Assembly: GCF_018500185.1 (NCBI RefSeq)
Contig: NZ_JAHBGI010000007.1
Coordinates: forward strand, 62,001 to 126,000
DNA: 64,000 bases
Direction: 5' to 3'
Origin: Litoribacter ruber
GTDB lineage: Bacteria > Bacteroidota > Bacteroidia > Cytophagales > Cyclobacteriaceae
Shown: positions 24,480 through 32,973 of the stretch, one piece after another
Layout: each line of letters starts with the position of its first letter
How positions within the stretch are numbered: position 1 is the first letter of the stretch
Notes under the pieces: generated by a model
Told to the model about the DNA's origin: nothing
What the model saw: only the letters and a program-made list of their open reading frames with translations
Databases searched by the model: none
Position numbers and translations under genes: made by a program

Positions 24480-24917
24480 ATGCTTTGCAAATTTTCAACC
24501 CGAATCCTGCTTTTACTTCTAATCATTGGATGTTTTTCATGTGATGGAAAGACTTCCGTAAGTGAATCCGAGGATCATTCGGACCTGAAAGAGGAAGTTA
24601 TCGCCATCCATGATGAGGTAATGCCTCAAATGGGCCGATTGAAAAACTTGGAAAAACGCGTAACCTCCCAAAAAGATAGCCTTGTAGCTTTAGATTCTGC
24701 GGGCCATTCAGAGGAGATCGCTCACAAAGCCAGTATCGTCGATGAACTCAACCAGGCTTATGATGGAATGTTTGTTTGGATGAGACAATTCCGTCCAGAT
24801 GATATAGAGTCTGAGGAAGAGGAAACCTACCTACTTGAGCAAAGAGAAAAAGTGCAGGAGGTAAATCGCCAGATAAAAGAAGCTTTGGCTAGGGCCGAGG
24901 CCGAAGTTGGGAGTTAA
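24480..24917 (+). CDS. helical lipoprotein
   Basis: 145 residues with a type II signal peptide (LLLLLIIGCFSCDG; lipidation at Cys18 or Cys21). The mature part is acidic, helical and coiled-coil-like (IHDEVMPQMGRLKNLEKRV, EQREKVQEVNRQIKEALARAEAE). HDEVMPQM near the mature N-terminus resembles a family of Bacteroidota lipoproteins often found beside SCO and cytochrome c genes, a neighbourhood also seen here. Function unknown; metal binding by the His/Asp/Glu/Met segment is conceivable. It converges on the cytochrome gene with a 4-bp overlap. Confidence 0.78.
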   Translation: MLCKFSTRILLLLLIIGCFSCDGKTSVSESEDHSDLKEEVIAIHDEVMPQMGRLKNLEKRVTSQKDSLVALDSAGHSEEIAHKASIVDELNQAYDGMFVWMRQFRPDDIESEEEETYLLEQREKVQEVNRQIKEALARAEAEVGS

Positions 24918-25351
24918 TCCGCCAAAAATTTTTCCACATCTGAGGCGCTAACCAATCCCTCATCATTGCCCCATACATTGTAGATATAGGTCATGATCTG
25001 GGCAATTTCGATTGGAGTGAGCTGAGTGTTGGCTGGCATGTTTTGGTTATATTGCACACCGTTCACGGTGATTTCTCCTTTTATACCATATCGGATCAGC
25101 CGGGCAGTTCTGCCCTGATCTTCCAGCATGAAGTCAGCTTGGGCCAGTGGTGGGATAACCCTACCCAAACCAGTACCGTCGGATTGATGGCAGTTTGAGC
25201 AGTTTTGCTCATACAGGGTTTTGCCCTCGATGGCATACTGCTTGGTTTTGGTGTCCTTGATGTGGGAAATGGATGAGGTGCTTTTTTCCGATTCGCAAGC
25301 GAGTGAAACCGTTCCCAAGATGGCTAGGGCAATAATTTTTATTACATTCAT
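24914..25351 (-). CDS. c-type cytochrome lipoprotein
   Basis: 145 residues with signal peptide and lipobox (TVSLACES), then a class I cytochrome c domain: heme attachment CSNCH (about residues 51-55) and a distal methionine in YNQNMPANTQ. It is a small periplasmic or membrane-tethered electron carrier. Its ATG overlaps the stop of the SCO gene by 4 bp, so the two are translationally coupled, and HemJ is encoded just upstream. Confidence 0.92.
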   Translation of the reverse strand: MNVIKIIALAILGTVSLACESEKSTSSISHIKDTKTKQYAIEGKTLYEQNCSNCHQSDGTGLGRVIPPLAQADFMLEDQGRTARLIRYGIKGEITVNGVQYNQNMPANTQLTPIEIAQIMTYIYNVWGNDEGLVSASDVEKFLAD

Positions 25352-26001
25352 GAATTGCTTAGCAATTTTGGGATGTCATTCATTAGTTTGTCTACCTGAT
25401 CACTTTTGGTGCCGTCATACACCCCTCTGATATGGCCATTCTGATCCACCAGTACAAAAGCGCCTGAGTGAAGAAATCCTCCTGGCTCGTCTTTATCTTC
25501 CATGGCGGTGGTCATGTAGCTGGTCTGTCCGATTTCAAAAATCTTTTCCTGATCACCAGTAAGAAAATGCCATGTGGAGGCGTCTTCCACACCAAGGCGG
25601 GCTGAGTAATCCTTTAATAAGGCAACTGTATCAAATGTGGGATCGATGCTGTGGCTTAAAATCTTAAAACCAGGCTGGTCGCCAAACCTTTCATAAACTC
25701 TCAGCATTTCTGATTTCATCACAGGGCAAATGGTAGGGCAGCTGGTAAAGAAAAAGTCGGCTACGTAGACCTTGCCCTTCACCGTTTCGTTAGTGACGGT
25801 TTCGCCATCCTGGTTTTGAAATGAAAAATCAGCGATCTGGTGGTAAACCGTATCCGTTTTTGTTTCTCCATCCACCGTTCTTTCCTCAGCATAGCGGTGT
25901 CCCAAAATCGGAAGCTCGTCACTTTGACCATTCATGGGTCCGCAAGAGTTAAGAAAAGGGACCAGAATGATGGCCAGAGAACAGATATGACGTAATTTCA
26001 T
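25348..26001 (-). CDS. SCO family copper chaperone lipoprotein
   Basis: 217 residues: signal peptide with lipobox LNSC, then a thioredoxin-fold SCO domain with the copper-binding CPTICP motif (in FFFTSCPTICPVMKSE) and the conserved histidine in GGFLHSGAF. SCO proteins deliver copper to, or reduce, the CuA centre of cytochrome c oxidase. It is coupled to the cytochrome gene downstream by a 4-bp overlap and lies 39 bp after hemJ. Confidence 0.93.
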   Translation of the reverse strand: MKLRHICSLAIILVPFLNSCGPMNGQSDELPILGHRYAEERTVDGETKTDTVYHQIADFSFQNQDGETVTNETVKGKVYVADFFFTSCPTICPVMKSEMLRVYERFGDQPGFKILSHSIDPTFDTVALLKDYSARLGVEDASTWHFLTGDQEKIFEIGQTSYMTTAMEDKDEPGGFLHSGAFVLVDQNGHIRGVYDGTKSDQVDKLMNDIPKLLSNS

Positions 26002-26040
26002 TGATTCAATATTTTTATAAGATACAAGGGGCGAAAGCTA

Positions 26041-26577
26041 TTAGTTCCTCTCTCGAATCCTTTTGTAGATCCAGATTCCGGCCATAAGCAAGCCACTCAA
26101 AGCCACAAGGCCCACCAGTCCCCAAACCATATCCGTAAGATTTTTCAGCACAATCAGGAAAACAATTGCAAATAGCAAAACAGTTGCCGCTTCATTCCAT
26201 AGCCTGAGCTGGTTGCTGGTCCATTTGACCACGCCATTCTGAAGCTGTTTATATATGCGGTGGCAAATGAGGTGATACATGTATAAAAGAGCCACAAAGG
26301 TGAGCTTGGCATGCATAAACGGTAATTGGGTATAGCCCCAGCGGTACGAGAGTACCCAGAAACCGAAGATCAAAGTTAGGATAGCAGAAGGCCAAGTAAT
26401 GCCCATCCAAAGCCTTTTGGCCATCAGGTCCAATTGGGGCTTGAGGATGTTTCTTTCGACCTCAGGCTTTTCCAGGGCTTCCACTTGATAGATAAATAGG
26501 CGGACTATATAGAATAAACCTGCAAACCAGGTGACGATAAAAATTATATGAAGTGCCTTCAGGTACTCAAAAGCCAT
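26041..26577 (-). CDS. hemJ: protoporphyrinogen oxidase HemJ / CopD-like membrane protein
   Basis: 178 residues with five membrane helices. The N-terminal LKALHIIFIVTWFAGLFYIVRLF is the HemJ signature (conserved His10 and Trp), and HAKLTFVALLYMYH holds further conserved histidines. HemJ converts protoporphyrinogen IX to protoporphyrin IX in heme synthesis; distant CopD copper proteins share the fold. It is the first gene of a run with SCO and cytochrome c, consistent with heme and copper supply to respiration, and has a consensus promoter. Confidence 0.88.
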   Translation of the reverse strand: MAFEYLKALHIIFIVTWFAGLFYIVRLFIYQVEALEKPEVERNILKPQLDLMAKRLWMGITWPSAILTLIFGFWVLSYRWGYTQLPFMHAKLTFVALLYMYHLICHRIYKQLQNGVVKWTSNQLRLWNEAATVLLFAIVFLIVLKNLTDMVWGLVGLVALSGLLMAGIWIYKRIRERN

Positions 26578-26618
26578 GTATACTGGGGTTGGGTAAATTG
26601 CAATGTTTTAATTGTCAA

Positions 26619-26649
26619 CAAAGTTACTTCTCAAATTCCACTGGGCAAA
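26619..26649 (-). promoter_or_regulatory. hemJ promoter (TTTG-N19-TAACTTTG)
   Basis: On the minus strand TTTG (26649-26646) and TAACTTTG (26626-26619) are exactly 19 bp apart. Expected leader about 37 bases; likely drives hemJ, SCO and cytochrome c. Confidence 0.85.
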
Positions 26650-26687
26650 ACATTTTTGACGGGTTGGGTTTTTAACTTTATGAAATT

Positions 26688-26712
26688 GGCAACTTGTCAG
26701 GCTGAAGTTGCC
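26688..26712. promoter_or_regulatory. 8-bp inverted repeat upstream of galM
   Basis: GGCAACTT (26688-26695) and AAGTTGCC (26705-26712) form a perfect inverted repeat with a 9-bp centre, 40 bp before the galM start and about 40 bp upstream of the hemJ -33 element. Spacing and symmetry suit an operator; no regulator gene is adjacent. Confidence 0.4.
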
Positions 26713-26751
26713 AAAATCATATTTTTACTTTAAATCAAAACCTATAAGCGC

Positions 26752-27762
26752 ATGAACCTATACAAACTGAAAAACTCCAACGGAATGGAAATACACGTCA
26801 CCAATTACGGGGGGCGGGTGGTCAAATTACTGGCTCCTGATAAAGAAGGGCAGCTTTTGGACGTCGTGTTGGGGTTTGATGATTTGCAGGATTATAAAAA
26901 AAGCAGCGAAGCCTATTTTGGGGCGGTGATAGGACGATTTGCAAACAGGATTGCGAAGGGGAAGTTCACTCTGGATGGAGAAGAATTTACGTTGGACCAA
27001 AATAATGGGCCAAACTCCCTCCATGGTGGTGCGAAGGGGTTTCACCATGCCGATTGGGAAGTACTGAGTGCAGATACCGAGCATGTGGCGTTTCGGTATT
27101 TATCAGCGGATGGGGAAGAAGGTTTTCCTGGTAACCTTGAGGTCAACATGGTGTACACACTCACAGAGGAAGATGCCTTTCGGATTGATTATGAGGCCAC
27201 CACTGACCAGAAAACTGTTGTCAACCTCAGTCACCATTCATTCTTTAACCTAAATGGAGCTGGCGAGGGAGATGTTTTGGATCACCAATTGGAAATCAAT
27301 GCCAACGCCTTTACCCCAGTGGACGAAACCCAAATTCCAACTGGGGAGATTACATTGGTAAAAGACAGTCCTTTTGATTTTCATTCTCCCAGGGTCATAG
27401 GAGAGAGGATCAAGGATGACCATGTGCAACTTAAATTTGGGAAAGGCTACGACCACAATTGGGTGCTTAACAGGCCTGAGCCCGGCCTGTTGGAATATGC
27501 GGCAGGCATATGGTCGGAGAGATCTGGGATCAAAATGGAAGTGTTCACCACACAGCCCGGAATTCAGTTTTACACCTCCAATTTTTTGGATGGAAGAGTG
27601 AAGGGAAAAGGTGGGAAAACCTATCCCAAGCACAGTGCTTTCTGCTTGGAAACCCAACATTTTCCAGATAGCCCAAATCATTCCTACTTTCCAAGTACAG
27701 TATTGGAGAAAAGGGAGGTGTATAGGGAAACATGTGTTTATAAATTTTCGACTCTAGAATAG
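26752..27762 (+). CDS. galM: aldose 1-epimerase (galactose mutarotase)
   Basis: 336 residues, family length. GAVIGRFANRIAKGKF and NSLHGGAKGFHHADW form the sugar-binding region, VNLSHHSFFNLNG carries a catalytic histidine, and FCLETQHFPDSPNH contains the catalytic glutamate. It interconverts alpha and beta anomers of galactose or glucose. No signal peptide, so cytosolic. It is followed by a sugar symporter and galK in the same direction, the expected set for galactose uptake and entry into the Leloir pathway. Confidence 0.95.
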   Translation: MNLYKLKNSNGMEIHVTNYGGRVVKLLAPDKEGQLLDVVLGFDDLQDYKKSSEAYFGAVIGRFANRIAKGKFTLDGEEFTLDQNNGPNSLHGGAKGFHHADWEVLSADTEHVAFRYLSADGEEGFPGNLEVNMVYTLTEEDAFRIDYEATTDQKTVVNLSHHSFFNLNGAGEGDVLDHQLEINANAFTPVDETQIPTGEITLVKDSPFDFHSPRVIGERIKDDHVQLKFGKGYDHNWVLNRPEPGLLEYAAGIWSERSGIKMEVFTTQPGIQFYTSNFLDGRVKGKGGKTYPKHSAFCLETQHFPDSPNHSYFPSTVLEKREVYRETCVYKFSTLE

Positions 27763-27876
27763 GTCAAAATCAAAAAAAGTCTCTGCATATTCATAACTTA
27801 TAAAAGGTATTAAGGGATTTTTGAAGTTATTGTTTTAATTTCAGCCCTAATATTAAAACCTGTTTAACCTTTTGTT

Positions 27877-29556
27877 ATGGAATTTTCATGGATTGACCAA
27901 GCTGTATTTATAATTTACGGTTTGGTTATCATAAGTATAGGACTTTATGTCTCCCGAGGAAAGGGGCAGACCTCCGAGGATTACTTTTTGGCGGGTAAAA
28001 CCCTGCCTTGGTGGGCTATTGGAGCCTCCTTGATTGCCGCCAACATTTCTGCAGAGCAGTTTATCGGAATGTCAGGTTCCGGATTTGCCATAGGGCTGGC
28101 GATTGCCTCCTATGAGTGGATGGCCGCCCTAACTTTGATTATCGTGGGTAAGTTTTTCCTTCCCATTTTCATCAATAAAGGACTTTATACTATTCCAGAA
28201 TTTATTGAAAAGCGCTATAGTACCAACTTAAAAACTATCTTGGCGATCTTCTGGATAGCCCTTTTCATTTTTGTCAACCTTACTTCCGTATTGTATTTGG
28301 GGGCCACAGCATTGGACACCATTATGGGTGCCGGTGACGGTGGTTTATTTTATTATAGTATAATAGGCTTAGCGCTTTTTGCTGCAGCCTATTCTCTTTA
28401 TGGGGGACTTTCGGCAGTGGCTTGGACAGATGTGATCCAAGTTGTCCTGCTAGTGATTGGTGGTTTGATTACCACTGGTTTTGCGCTTCACTATTTGGCC
28501 GAGGGAGAAGGGATTTTTGCCGGGATGAAAATGGTCTATGAGCAAGTACCGCAGAAGTTTTCGATGATTCTTTCCAAAGGTGAAATCATCACCCCTGACG
28601 GCAGAGATGCCTGGTGGGATCTTCCGGGGCTGGCCGTCTTGCTAGGTGGAATGTGGGTTGCAAACCTTTATTATTGGGGTTTCAACCAATATATCATACA
28701 GAGAACTTTGGCTGCAAAAAGCCTTGGAGAAGCTCAAAAAGGGATTGTTTTAGCGGCCTTCTTAAAGCTTATCATTCCTATCATTGTTGTATTGCCTGGA
28801 ATCATCGCCTTTGTGATGAATTCAGATTCTGCTGGAAACATCACCGCTGCTTCCGCTGACCCATCCTTTTTCAGTGCCACAGGCCGTGTGATCAATGACA
28901 ACGCAGCCCCATGGCTGATCACCTCCTTTGTGCCAGTAGGATTAAAAGGTTTAGTGTTGGCAGCTCTAGCAGCAGCGATTGTATCTTCACTTGCCTCTAT
29001 GTTGAACTCCACGGCGACCATTTTTACCATGGATATCTACAAGCCGTTTTTTGCAAAAAAAGGCGGTTCGGAGAAAAAATTGGTGACAGTGGGTAGACTT
29101 TCGGCGAGTTTGGCGCTTGTGATTGCCGTTATTTTGGCACCTCAGCTTCAGAATCTTGGCCAGGTATTCCAGTACATCCAGGAATATACTGGCATTGTCA
29201 GCCCGGGTATCTTGGCGGTATTCATGATGGGATTATTCTGGAAGAAAACCACCAACAACGCCGCAATCTGGGGGGTGCTAATTTCCATGCCGATTGCCGC
29301 TTACTTTAAAGTTGGACCAAATGAGTGGTCCGACAGCCCTTTGTTTGTGGTGTTGCCATTTATGAACCAAATGATGTGGACTTGGGTGCTTACCATGATT
29401 GTGATGGTGATTATCAGTTTGATCGAAAATAAGGGTCAAAACCACGAAAAAGGCATTCCTCTTACCAAGAGCCTTTTTGCCACCAGCCCTGCATTCAATA
29501 TTTCATCCATAATAATATTGTTGCTGCTGACCATGCTGTATGGCTTGTTCTGGTAA
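27877..29556 (+). CDS. sodium/sugar symporter (SSS family, SglT-like)
   Basis: 559 residues with about 14 membrane helices. The N-terminal DYFLAGKTLPWWAIGASLIAANISAEQFIGMSGSG is condensed in family motifs (AGKTLPWW, SAEQFIGMSGSG), and the late KGLVLAALAAAIVSSLASMLNS region forms the sodium-site helix. It belongs with vSGLT-like sodium/galactose symporters; position between galM and galK supports galactose or a similar hexose as substrate. A terminator-like hairpin lies between it and galK. Confidence 0.9.
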   Translation: MEFSWIDQAVFIIYGLVIISIGLYVSRGKGQTSEDYFLAGKTLPWWAIGASLIAANISAEQFIGMSGSGFAIGLAIASYEWMAALTLIIVGKFFLPIFINKGLYTIPEFIEKRYSTNLKTILAIFWIALFIFVNLTSVLYLGATALDTIMGAGDGGLFYYSIIGLALFAAAYSLYGGLSAVAWTDVIQVVLLVIGGLITTGFALHYLAEGEGIFAGMKMVYEQVPQKFSMILSKGEIITPDGRDAWWDLPGLAVLLGGMWVANLYYWGFNQYIIQRTLAAKSLGEAQKGIVLAAFLKLIIPIIVVLPGIIAFVMNSDSAGNITAASADPSFFSATGRVINDNAAPWLITSFVPVGLKGLVLAALAAAIVSSLASMLNSTATIFTMDIYKPFFAKKGGSEKKLVTVGRLSASLALVIAVILAPQLQNLGQVFQYIQEYTGIVSPGILAVFMMGLFWKKTTNNAAIWGVLISMPIAAYFKVGPNEWSDSPLFVVLPFMNQMMWTWVLTMIVMVIISLIENKGQNHEKGIPLTKSLFATSPAFNISSIIILLLLTMLYGLFW

Positions 29557-29582
29557 TTTGATTAAGATGTAAAAGGATTTGA

Positions 29583-29612
29583 ATGGGCTTTCTGAAAGGA
29601 AGCCCATTTTTT
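29583..29612 (+). terminator. terminator inside the gal gene run
   Basis: A 10-bp stem (29583-29592 with 29598-29607, one U-G), 5-base loop and a run of six T, ending 17 bp before the galK start. It would reduce galK transcription relative to the symporter, or end the galM-symporter transcript. Confidence 0.8.
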
Positions 29613-29629
29613 CTAAATTTAGGGTTAGA

Positions 29630-30790
29630 ATGAAGAAAACAATATTTGAGGAAAAAGTCGCACGTACTTTTAAGGAAAAATATATCACTACTCCCATAGT
29701 GGTAAATGCTCCTGGAAGGATCAACCTGATAGGAGAGCATACCGACTACAATGAGGGCTTCGTCCTTCCGGCAGCAATAGACAAAGCCATGGTTTTGGCC
29801 ATTGCTGAAAACGGTTTGCAGGAATGTAGGTTATACTCGCTGGATTTTGAAGAGGAATTTAAATTTAACCTAAATGATTTCGCTCCTCAGTCTTCCGGCT
29901 GGGCGAATTATTTGATGGGTGTTGTGGACCAGCTTCAGAAAAACGGCTTGGAGGTTAAGGGTTTCGATTGTGTTTTTGGAGGCAATATTCCGATTGGGGC
30001 TGGTCTTTCCAGCTCGGCAGCCTTGGAATGTGGTATAGCTTTGGGGTTGAATGAGCTCTTTGAGTTGGGCTTGGAAAAGGTCGACCTGGTCAAAATCGGT
30101 CAGCTTGCCGAGCATACGTTTGCCGGTGTACAATGCGGGATTATGGATCAATTTGCCTCAGTGTTGGGAAAAGAGGGTCATGTCATTCGCTTGGATTGCC
30201 GGTCTTTGGATTACAGCCTTTTCCCCCTCAAGCTGGATGAGCATGCTTTGATCCTTTGTGATACCCAAGTAAAGCATTCCCTGGCAGATTCTGCATACAA
30301 TCAGCGAAGAAAAGAATGTGAAGAGGGTGTTGAGCTGTTGAAAAAGTATTTTCCAGCCATAAACAGTCTTCGGGATGTAGATTTGGATATGCTTGAAACC
30401 CATGAAGCTGAATTTGATCAAAAAGTTTATAAGAGGTGTAAATATGTGGTGATGGAGAACGCACGCGTTTTGAAGGCCTGCGAGGTTTTGGAACGGGATG
30501 ATTTCAACCATCTTGGCCAATTGATGTATGCCTCCCATGAAGGGCTTTCCCAACTCTATGAAGTCAGCTGCCAAGAGTTGGATCTACTGGTAGAAGAGAC
30601 AAAAAAGCTGGGTTATGTGCTGGGAAGCCGGATGATGGGAGGAGGCTTTGGAGGCTGTACGCTAAATTTGGTGGAAAAGGATAAGGTGGCTAAGTTTGAG
30701 GAAGAACTCAAAGTAGTATATGAAAACGCTTTTGGGATTACTTTGAAGACTTATGTGGTCAAAATTGATGAGGGGACACGCTTAATTTAA
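29630..30790 (+). CDS. galK: galactokinase
   Basis: 386 residues of the GHMP kinase family. PGRINLIGEHTDYN is the galactokinase N-terminal signature, IPIGAGLSSSAALE is the ATP-binding GHMP loop, and SRMMGGGFGGCTLN the third motif. It phosphorylates galactose to galactose-1-phosphate. The ATG at 29630 (MKKTIFEEKVART) is chosen; the frame extends to 29579 but the extra part is the terminator stem. No galT or galE is in the window. Confidence 0.95.
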   Translation: MKKTIFEEKVARTFKEKYITTPIVVNAPGRINLIGEHTDYNEGFVLPAAIDKAMVLAIAENGLQECRLYSLDFEEEFKFNLNDFAPQSSGWANYLMGVVDQLQKNGLEVKGFDCVFGGNIPIGAGLSSSAALECGIALGLNELFELGLEKVDLVKIGQLAEHTFAGVQCGIMDQFASVLGKEGHVIRLDCRSLDYSLFPLKLDEHALILCDTQVKHSLADSAYNQRRKECEEGVELLKKYFPAINSLRDVDLDMLETHEAEFDQKVYKRCKYVVMENARVLKACEVLERDDFNHLGQLMYASHEGLSQLYEVSCQELDLLVEETKKLGYVLGSRMMGGGFGGCTLNLVEKDKVAKFEEELKVVYENAFGITLKTYVVKIDEGTRLI

Positions 30791-30795
30791 AACTG

Positions 30796-31206
30796 ATGAA
30801 GACTAAATCTATATTTTACATTTTGATCTTGGTAGTCGGGGTGGTGGTTTTATGGATTGCCAAGGATACCTTTACTCAGCCTGGCGTTCAAGACCTCAGA
30901 GGGGATTACAAGGAAGTGGCGATGTACAGAAATGAAAACAACACTGGCCCAATTGTGAGGGTATATGCTGTAGCAACTTCCGACACCCTATGGAATGAAA
31001 TGGAGGATTATGGCAATTTCATGCCCCATACCAAGTATGGCAATACCAAAGTTTTTTTCTTCAACGCTACTGAAAATTACCCCAGTGAGTTGGCTCCTGC
31101 GGCACCTTATTTTCCCGAAGAATACCAGCAAGCCTGCATTGGCATGTATGAGAAAAGTGCCATGGGAGAAGTAAGCCTGAAAAGATACCCGTTTCGTCAA
31201 AGATAA
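30796..31206 (+). CDS. conserved small membrane-anchored protein, unknown
   Basis: 136 residues, starting 5 bp after galK. An N-terminal hydrophobic helix (about 5-22) anchors or exports it; the rest (VAMYRNENNTGPIVRVYAVATS, FFFNATENYPSE, APYFPEEYQQACIGMYEKS) is soluble with alpha/beta character and no lipobox. No family is recognised. It lies between galK and meaB without gaps, so it is part of that transcript; nothing ties it to sugar or B12 metabolism except position. Confidence 0.7.
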   Translation: MKTKSIFYILILVVGVVVLWIAKDTFTQPGVQDLRGDYKEVAMYRNENNTGPIVRVYAVATSDTLWNEMEDYGNFMPHTKYGNTKVFFFNATENYPSELAPAAPYFPEEYQQACIGMYEKSAMGEVSLKRYPFRQR

Positions 31207-31217
31207 ATTTTTGGACA

Positions 31218-32225
31218 TTGGTAAAAAGAAAGAACAGATTATCAGTTGAAGAATATGTGGAGGGGATCCTGGCTGGCAACAGGGTGGTTTTAAGCCGAGC
31301 GATCACGCTTGTGGAAAGCTCCCTAGCATCTGACCAGCATCTCGCCGAGGAGGTCGTCAACCGAATCATGCCCCATACGGGCAATTCCCTGCGGATAGGA
31401 ATCACGGGAGTGCCGGGGGTGGGGAAAAGTACTTTTATTGAAAGCTTTGGGAAGTTGGTGGTGGATCAGGGAAACAAATTGGCGGTTTTGGCCATAGACC
31501 CCAGCAGCCAGAAGACGAAGGGGAGCATATTGGGTGATAAGACCCGTATGGAGGAGCTTTCACACAATTCAAATGCATTTATCCGCCCGACTCCTGCGGG
31601 GGCCGCCTTGGGTGGTGTAAGCGCCAAAACAAGGGAGTCCATGCTTCTTTGCGAAGCAGCAGGTTTCAATGTGATCTTCATCGAGACGGTGGGAGTGGGG
31701 CAGTCTGAAATCATGGTAAAAGGCATGGTGGACTTTTTCCTTCTTTTGATGCTTTCAGGGGCAGGCGATGAATTGCAGGGTATCAAAAAAGGCATTATTG
31801 AGATAGCAGATGCCATTGCCATTACCAAGGCCGATGGTGACAATATAGAAGCTTCCAAAAAAGCAAAAAGAGAATATAACAACGCCCTCCACCTTTTTCC
31901 TCTCAACGACAATGGGTGGAGGCCTCAGGTCAAGATATGTTCGGCTGTATCTAAAGATGGGCTGGCTGACATTTGGGCCATGGTCCAAGAATACAAAACA
32001 GCCATGCAGGCCAATGGATTTTTTGAAGAAAACAGATCCAATCAGCGTGTCAATTGGTTTGATGAGCATGTACGCTACCTGTTGGAAAGCCGATTTTTCC
32101 AGCAGAAAGAAGTAAAAGCAGGGCTAATAGATATGCTGCCCAAGATCAAAAACGGAGAAATGAGCTCCATATCTGTGGCAAGATACTTGGTGGATTATTT
32201 TCTAAAAGATATTCCGAATGATTAA
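31218..32225 (+). CDS. meaB: methylmalonyl-CoA mutase chaperone GTPase MeaB
   Basis: 335 residues of the ArgK/MeaB G3E GTPase family: Walker A GVPGVGKSTFIESFG, LAIDPSSQKTKGSILGDKTRM, the Walker B region FIETVGVGQSE, and ITKADGDN as the base-specificity motif. MeaB protects and reloads B12 in methylmalonyl-CoA mutase. The only start that keeps the family N-terminus is TTG at 31218; the first in-frame ATG comes about 48 codons later. It overlaps the next gene by 8 bp. Its client genes lie 2.7 kb away beyond dnaA. Confidence 0.93.
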   Translation: MVKRKNRLSVEEYVEGILAGNRVVLSRAITLVESSLASDQHLAEEVVNRIMPHTGNSLRIGITGVPGVGKSTFIESFGKLVVDQGNKLAVLAIDPSSQKTKGSILGDKTRMEELSHNSNAFIRPTPAGAALGGVSAKTRESMLLCEAAGFNVIFIETVGVGQSEIMVKGMVDFFLLLMLSGAGDELQGIKKGIIEIADAIAITKADGDNIEASKKAKREYNNALHLFPLNDNGWRPQVKICSAVSKDGLADIWAMVQEYKTAMQANGFFEENRSNQRVNWFDEHVRYLLESRFFQQKEVKAGLIDMLPKIKNGEMSSISVARYLVDYFLKDIPND

Positions 32226-32973
32226 ATGCTTCAGAAATATTTCACTTATTTCTGTCATTTGTCTGTTTATAGCCTGCGAAGCGGCCAAAACCGAAGAGCA
32301 GACCGAATTACTCTATGAACTGACGCGTTATGATAAAGAGAACTGTGATGGGGATAAATGCGCCAAAGTATCCTTTTTATACCCATACTTTGACGAGTCT
32401 CACCCCCTCTCCCGCAATCTCAACGCCCACATTGAAGAACAATTGAAGATGTATTTGCAGTTTGGCGTTTTCGATGATTACGCTACTCTAGACGAGGCTG
32501 TAGAGCATTATTTTTCCCTCTTTGAACAGTCTGGGGATACCACCTTATGGTCTGTGGATGTGGAAGGGCAGGTTTCTTTCCAAAATGATAGGCTGCTCAG
32601 TATGGAGTTTGTCAATACCTCCCTGATTGGTCATGATCAGCCCAGCAATCACTTGATGTTTCTAAATTTTGATTTAGAAGACGGCACTTTGTTGTTAAGG
32701 GATGAAATAGTGCTGGATGAGGCTGTCTTGCTGGAAAAAGCCGAGCGAAAATTTAGGAGACACCATGCGGTGGCTGAGGAAGTTTCACTGGCTGAAGATG
32801 GCAGGTTTTTCCTAGAGGGAACAAGGTTTTTTCTACCTTTTTCCATGGGATATAGAGGAGCAGATTTCGTGCTTTTTTACAACTATTATGAAATCTGTCC
32901 TATTGAAATGGGAGCAACTGAAATCACTTTTCCTTTAGAAGAGCTTGATGGAATAATTCTGACACAGAATTAA
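32218..32973 (+). CDS. DUF3298-type lipoprotein
   Basis: 251 residues with signal peptide and lipobox (LFIACEA, Cys20). The mature region has the DUF4163/DUF3298 pattern: an N-terminal part with YPYFDE and LNAHIEEQ, and a C-terminal part with MFLNFDLEDGTLLLRDEIV and FFLPFSMGYRGADFVLFYNYYEI. A cysteine pair occurs in KENCDGDKCAK. Such domains sit in periplasmic proteins of unknown function, some resembling RsiV-type anti-sigma factors that bind lysozyme. The start overlaps meaB by 8 bp and the end overlaps dnaA by 4 bp on the other strand. Confidence 0.75.
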   Translation: MIKCFRNISLISVICLFIACEAAKTEEQTELLYELTRYDKENCDGDKCAKVSFLYPYFDESHPLSRNLNAHIEEQLKMYLQFGVFDDYATLDEAVEHYFSLFEQSGDTTLWSVDVEGQVSFQNDRLLSMEFVNTSLIGHDQPSNHLMFLNFDLEDGTLLLRDEIVLDEAVLLEKAERKFRRHHAVAEEVSLAEDGRFFLEGTRFFLPFSMGYRGADFVLFYNYYEICPIEMGATEITFPLEELDGIILTQN

